A DNA stretch of 7,961 nt, from positions 1 through 7,961 of the forward strand of contig JACZQL010000043.1 of NCBI GenBank assembly GCA_022545745.1, read 5' to 3'. Shown here one piece after another: positions 6,293 through 7,961 of this stretch. How positions within the stretch are numbered: the stretch's first letter is position 1; each line of letters begins with the position of its first letter. A program made the translations under genes and the position numbers. A model generated the notes under the pieces. It was not told the DNA's origin and searched no databases. It saw nothing but the letters and a program-made list of their open reading frames with translations. Source of the stretch: Deltaproteobacteria bacterium (GTDB taxonomy: Bacteria > Desulfobacterota_B > Binatia > UBA9968).

Positions 6293-7665
6293 TGACCTCT
6301 CCTTTCCCTTCGGGCTCGTAAGAGGAGCCGGATGGGTGAGTTTCCCAGTTTCAAATTCGAGCGGAGTTGATGAATGAGGTAACGTTCATAGCTCGTTGGG
6401 ACTCCTTTGACGTAGTTGACAAAAAGAGTGAAGGTTGGGGGACAGATGTCGGTCTGCGTCCCGTAGTAGAATTTCACCTCGCGTCCTCGATATTGAGGCG
6501 GGGTATGTCTCCTCACCATTTCCTGTAGAGTCTGGTTCAAGGTTGAAGTACGGATCCATCGCTGCTGTGCCACGGAAACCTGCTGCACTAGTTCCATTAA
6601 CTTTGATAGGCCGTATCCAGTCAACCCCGAGATGAACACAACGGGCGCAAAATCTAAAAATTCCGGTTTCCAGTTATCCGGATTGCGGAGATTCCGATGC
6701 TCCTTCGGATCCTTAGGAATCAGATCCCATTTGTTCACGGCCAGGACCATTCCCTTCCCGCGCTGGAGAGTATAGGCAATGATCTGAGCGTCCTGAGAGG
6801 TGACTCCTTCCGGACCGTCCAAAAGGTGAATGACCACATCTCCCCGATCCACTGACCGAAGGGAACGCACCACGCTGTAACGCTCGATCCGGTCCGCAAT
6901 CCTAGCCCGGCGCCGGATCCCGGCAGTATCCACTAGGGTGTACTGTTCCTTTTTCCAGGTCAAGGGGCACTCCAAGGCGTCCCGCGTGGTTCCAGGGTGC
7001 GGATCCACGACCGAGCGCTCGTATCCGAGAAGGCGGTTCACTAAAGTGGATTTCCCCACATTGGGTCTACCCACAATGGCTAGGAAGGTGGACGGCGCCT
7101 CTTCCTTTATCTCATCTTTGTTTAGGCTGGAAAGTGACGCCATCATTCGATCCATCAAATCGGATATCCCAAATCCATGCTCTGCTGAGAGGGGAAAGAT
7201 CTCACTCAATCCCAAGGCGTAGAATTCGTAGAGAAGATTTTCTTTCGGTTTGGTATCAATTTTGTTGACGGCGAAGAAGACCGGCTTTTTCACCCGCCTC
7301 AGCAGGCTCACCGCCTCCCGATCCAATGGGTTCAATCCCAATTTCCCATCGAATAAAAAGACTATGACGTCTGCTTCTTCTATGGCTAGACGGCTTTGCT
7401 CCTGAATCTGTTTTTTCAATTCCGTGGTGGGGTCAGTTTCGAAGCCGCCCGTATCGATGAGGAAAAATTTTCTTCCCCGCCACTTGGCCTCGCCATAGTT
7501 TCGGTCCCGCGTGACCCCAGGGAGGTTATCCACGATGGCCTTCTTTCCCCCCGTGAGTCGGTTGAACAGGGTAGACTTTCCCACGTTGGGCCGCCCCACG
7601 ATGGCAACAAAGCCCAGGCCCCGTGGGGAAGACCCTTCCAGGTGTTGAGCAGCGAGAGTTTCCAA
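6289..7665 (-). CDS. der: Der (EngA), double-domain GTPase of ribosome assembly
   Basis: Der is an essential GTPase that binds the 50S precursor and helps its maturation. The 458 residues contain two consecutive Era-like GTPase domains and a C-terminal KH-like domain. Domain 1 has GRPNVGKST (24-32), the G2-region LPGVTRD (48-54), DTGG (71-74) and NKID (134-137). Domain 2 has GRPNVGKST (199-207), PGTTRD (224-229), DTAG (246-249) and NKWD (311-314). The KH-like part (about 375-455) includes HTPPQYRGREVKFYYGTQ, then PPTFTLFVN and SYERYLIHQLRSNL, and ends in GSPIRLLLRARRERRGH. All nucleotide-binding motifs are intact and the length is typical. The start is a TTG at 7665 with GGAGA (7676-7672) 6 bases upstream. 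It leaves about 17 residues before the first GTPase strand, slightly longer than usual, but no better-placed start is seen. The stop overlaps the ogt start. Confidence 0.97.
   Translation of the reverse strand: METLAAQHLEGSSPRGLGFVAIVGRPNVGKSTLFNRLTGGKKAIVDNLPGVTRDRNYGEAKWRGRKFFLIDTGGFETDPTTELKKQIQEQSRLAIEEADVIVFLFDGKLGLNPLDREAVSLLRRVKKPVFFAVNKIDTKPKENLLYEFYALGLSEIFPLSAEHGFGISDLMDRMMASLSSLNKDEIKEEAPSTFLAIVGRPNVGKSTLVNRLLGYERSVVDPHPGTTRDALECPLTWKKEQYTLVDTAGIRRRARIADRIERYSVVRSLRSVDRGDVVIHLLDGPEGVTSQDAQIIAYTLQRGKGMVLAVNKWDLIPKDPKEHRNLRNPDNWKPEFLDFAPVVFISGLTGYGLSKLMELVQQVSVAQQRWIRTSTLNQTLQEMVRRHTPPQYRGREVKFYYGTQTDICPPTFTLFVNYVKGVPTSYERYLIHQLRSNLKLGNSPIRLLLRARRERRGH
6296..6304 (-). promoter_or_regulatory. 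Ribosome binding site for ogt that fixes its TTG start
   Basis: The last codons of der (encoding RER-RGH) contain AAGGAGAGG on the minus strand. Its AGGAG ends 6 bases before the TTG at 6292. This is a near-ideal distance and supports TTG over any later start. Confidence 0.75.
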
Positions 7666-7692
7666 ATTCGTTCTCCAGAAAATCCTGGTTCT

Positions 7693-7720
7693 ATTATGTC
7701 ATGGACCCCGAAGGGATCAA
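7693..7720 (-). promoter_or_regulatory. Possible sigma70-type promoter for der-ogt
   Basis: Reading the minus strand, TTGATC (7720-7715, four of six matches to TTGACA) and CATAAT (7698-7693, five of six matches to TATAAT) are 16 bases apart. A start near 7686 would give a leader of about 20 bases carrying the GGAGA site before the der TTG. A short imperfect hairpin, GATCCC-TTC-GGGGTC, falls in the spacer. The call rests on sequence match and position only. Confidence 0.45.
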
Positions 7721-7810
7721 GATCAGGGGATTTTAGCCCATGGGAGAACGTTCTGCCATATCCCCCACCGGCCCTTGCCGAAGAGGCACGCATTTACTCC
7801 CTGCCGATCA

Positions 7811-7870
7811 CCGCAGACGAATCATTATCTAATAACTTAACTGCAGATTTTCGCCGATTATCGCAGATAA
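7811..7870 (+). repeat. Degenerate CGCAGATTA-type intergenic repeat
   Basis: The stretch contains CCGCAGACGA (7811), CTGCAGATTTTCGCCGATTA (7841-7860) and TCGCAGATAA (7861-7870), variations on a CCGCAGATTT/CGCAGATTA theme. It resembles the degenerate non-coding repeats found scattered between genes in many environmental bacteria (recalled, not searched). No ORF crosses it convincingly. The rest of the gene-free right end, about 7721-7810, shows nothing recognisable. Confidence 0.5.
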
Positions 7871-7884
7871 GGATTCGGGCATTT

Positions 7885-7912
7885 CACCGCAGAGGCGCAA
7901 AGTACGCTGAGG
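7885..7912 (+). repeat. CACCGCAGAGGCGCAAAG-type intergenic repeat
   Basis: These 28 bases begin CACCGCAGAGGCGCAAAG and end in ACGCTGAGG. This is close to the well-known 'CACCGCAGAGRCGCAGAGAACGCAGAGG' type of dispersed intergenic sequence seen in Deltaproteobacteria, Nitrospirae and others (recalled). It follows the CGCAGATTA-type repeat after a 14-base gap, in the same purine-rich orientation. Its function is unknown. Confidence 0.55.
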
Positions 7913-7919
7913 TAAGAAT

Positions 7920-7953
7920 TTTTGCCCAATCGGGAGACGACGATTGGGCAAAA
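7920..7953. repeat. Perfect 13-bp inverted repeat near the right edge
   Basis: TTTTGCCCAATCG (7920-7932) and CGATTGGGCAAAA (7941-7953) are exact reverse complements around an 8-base loop, GGAGACGA. On either strand the stem is followed by A-rich sequence rather than a T run, so it is not a standard intrinsic terminator. It could be the end of a small mobile element, a protein binding site, or a terminator relying on T residues inside the stem. What lies beyond the window is unknown. Confidence 0.75.
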
Positions 7954-7961
7954 GACTTAGT

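Noticed and set aside
7416..7793. Minus-strand ORF of 125 codons overlapping the start of der
   Set aside because: It is a shifted frame over the der GTPase motifs and the der leader, with no family resemblance. der has its own ribosome binding site and complete motifs.
7920..7953. Inverted repeat as a rho-independent terminator
   Set aside because: Neither strand has a T run after the stem; both continue with A residues. It is therefore kept as an inverted repeat only.
1..7961. CRISPR array, tRNA, rRNA or complete insertion sequence
   Set aside because: No regularly spaced direct repeats, cloverleaf with CCA end, rRNA-like sequence or transposase motif was seen on either strand.

Overview
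The window is a stretch of bacterial chromosome in which every recognisable gene lies on the minus strand, so transcription runs from the right end to the left. The genes in transcription order are der (7665-6289), ogt (6292-5783), dprA (5663-4521), topA (4476-2206), trmFO (2202-859), a truncated ppx/gppA start (from 856), then fragments of mobile-element type: a piece of P4/D5-type primase (about 576-380) and an ImmA/IrrE-like zinc peptidase that runs off the left edge (426-1). The folate-dependent tRNA methylase TrmFO, TTG start codons and moderately GC-rich sequence fit a Gram-negative environmental lineage such as Desulfobacterota, Nitrospirota or Methylomirabilota (NC10). The window alone does not decide among them.

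Right end (7666-7961): no gene. A candidate promoter and a ribosome binding site precede der. Further out lie degenerate copies of 'CCGCAGA...CGCAGATAA' and 'CACCGCAGAGGCGCAAAG...' sequence, and a perfect 13-bp inverted repeat close to the edge.

Middle (859-7665): a compact housekeeping block. Der is a ribosome-assembly GTPase, Ogt repairs O6-alkylguanine, DprA loads RecA on incoming single-stranded DNA, TopA relaxes negative supercoils and TrmFO makes m5U54 in tRNA. der/ogt overlap by 4 bases and topA/trmFO/ppx are separated by only 2-3 bases, so two translationally coupled units are likely. A 119-base gap between ogt and dprA holds a possible second promoter and a hairpin.

Left end (1-856): the unusual part. 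The ORF after trmFO begins as a normal Ppx/GppA protein. After about 93 residues it continues in frame into about 60 residues resembling the N-terminal region of phage/plasmid D5-type primases. About 20 bases later the sequence continues in another frame as an ImmA/IrrE metallopeptidase. Three unrelated families within 860 bases, all on one strand, mean either repeated illegitimate recombination at the edge of a mobile island or a chimeric assembly. No complete new system can be shown here; this junction is the place to look.
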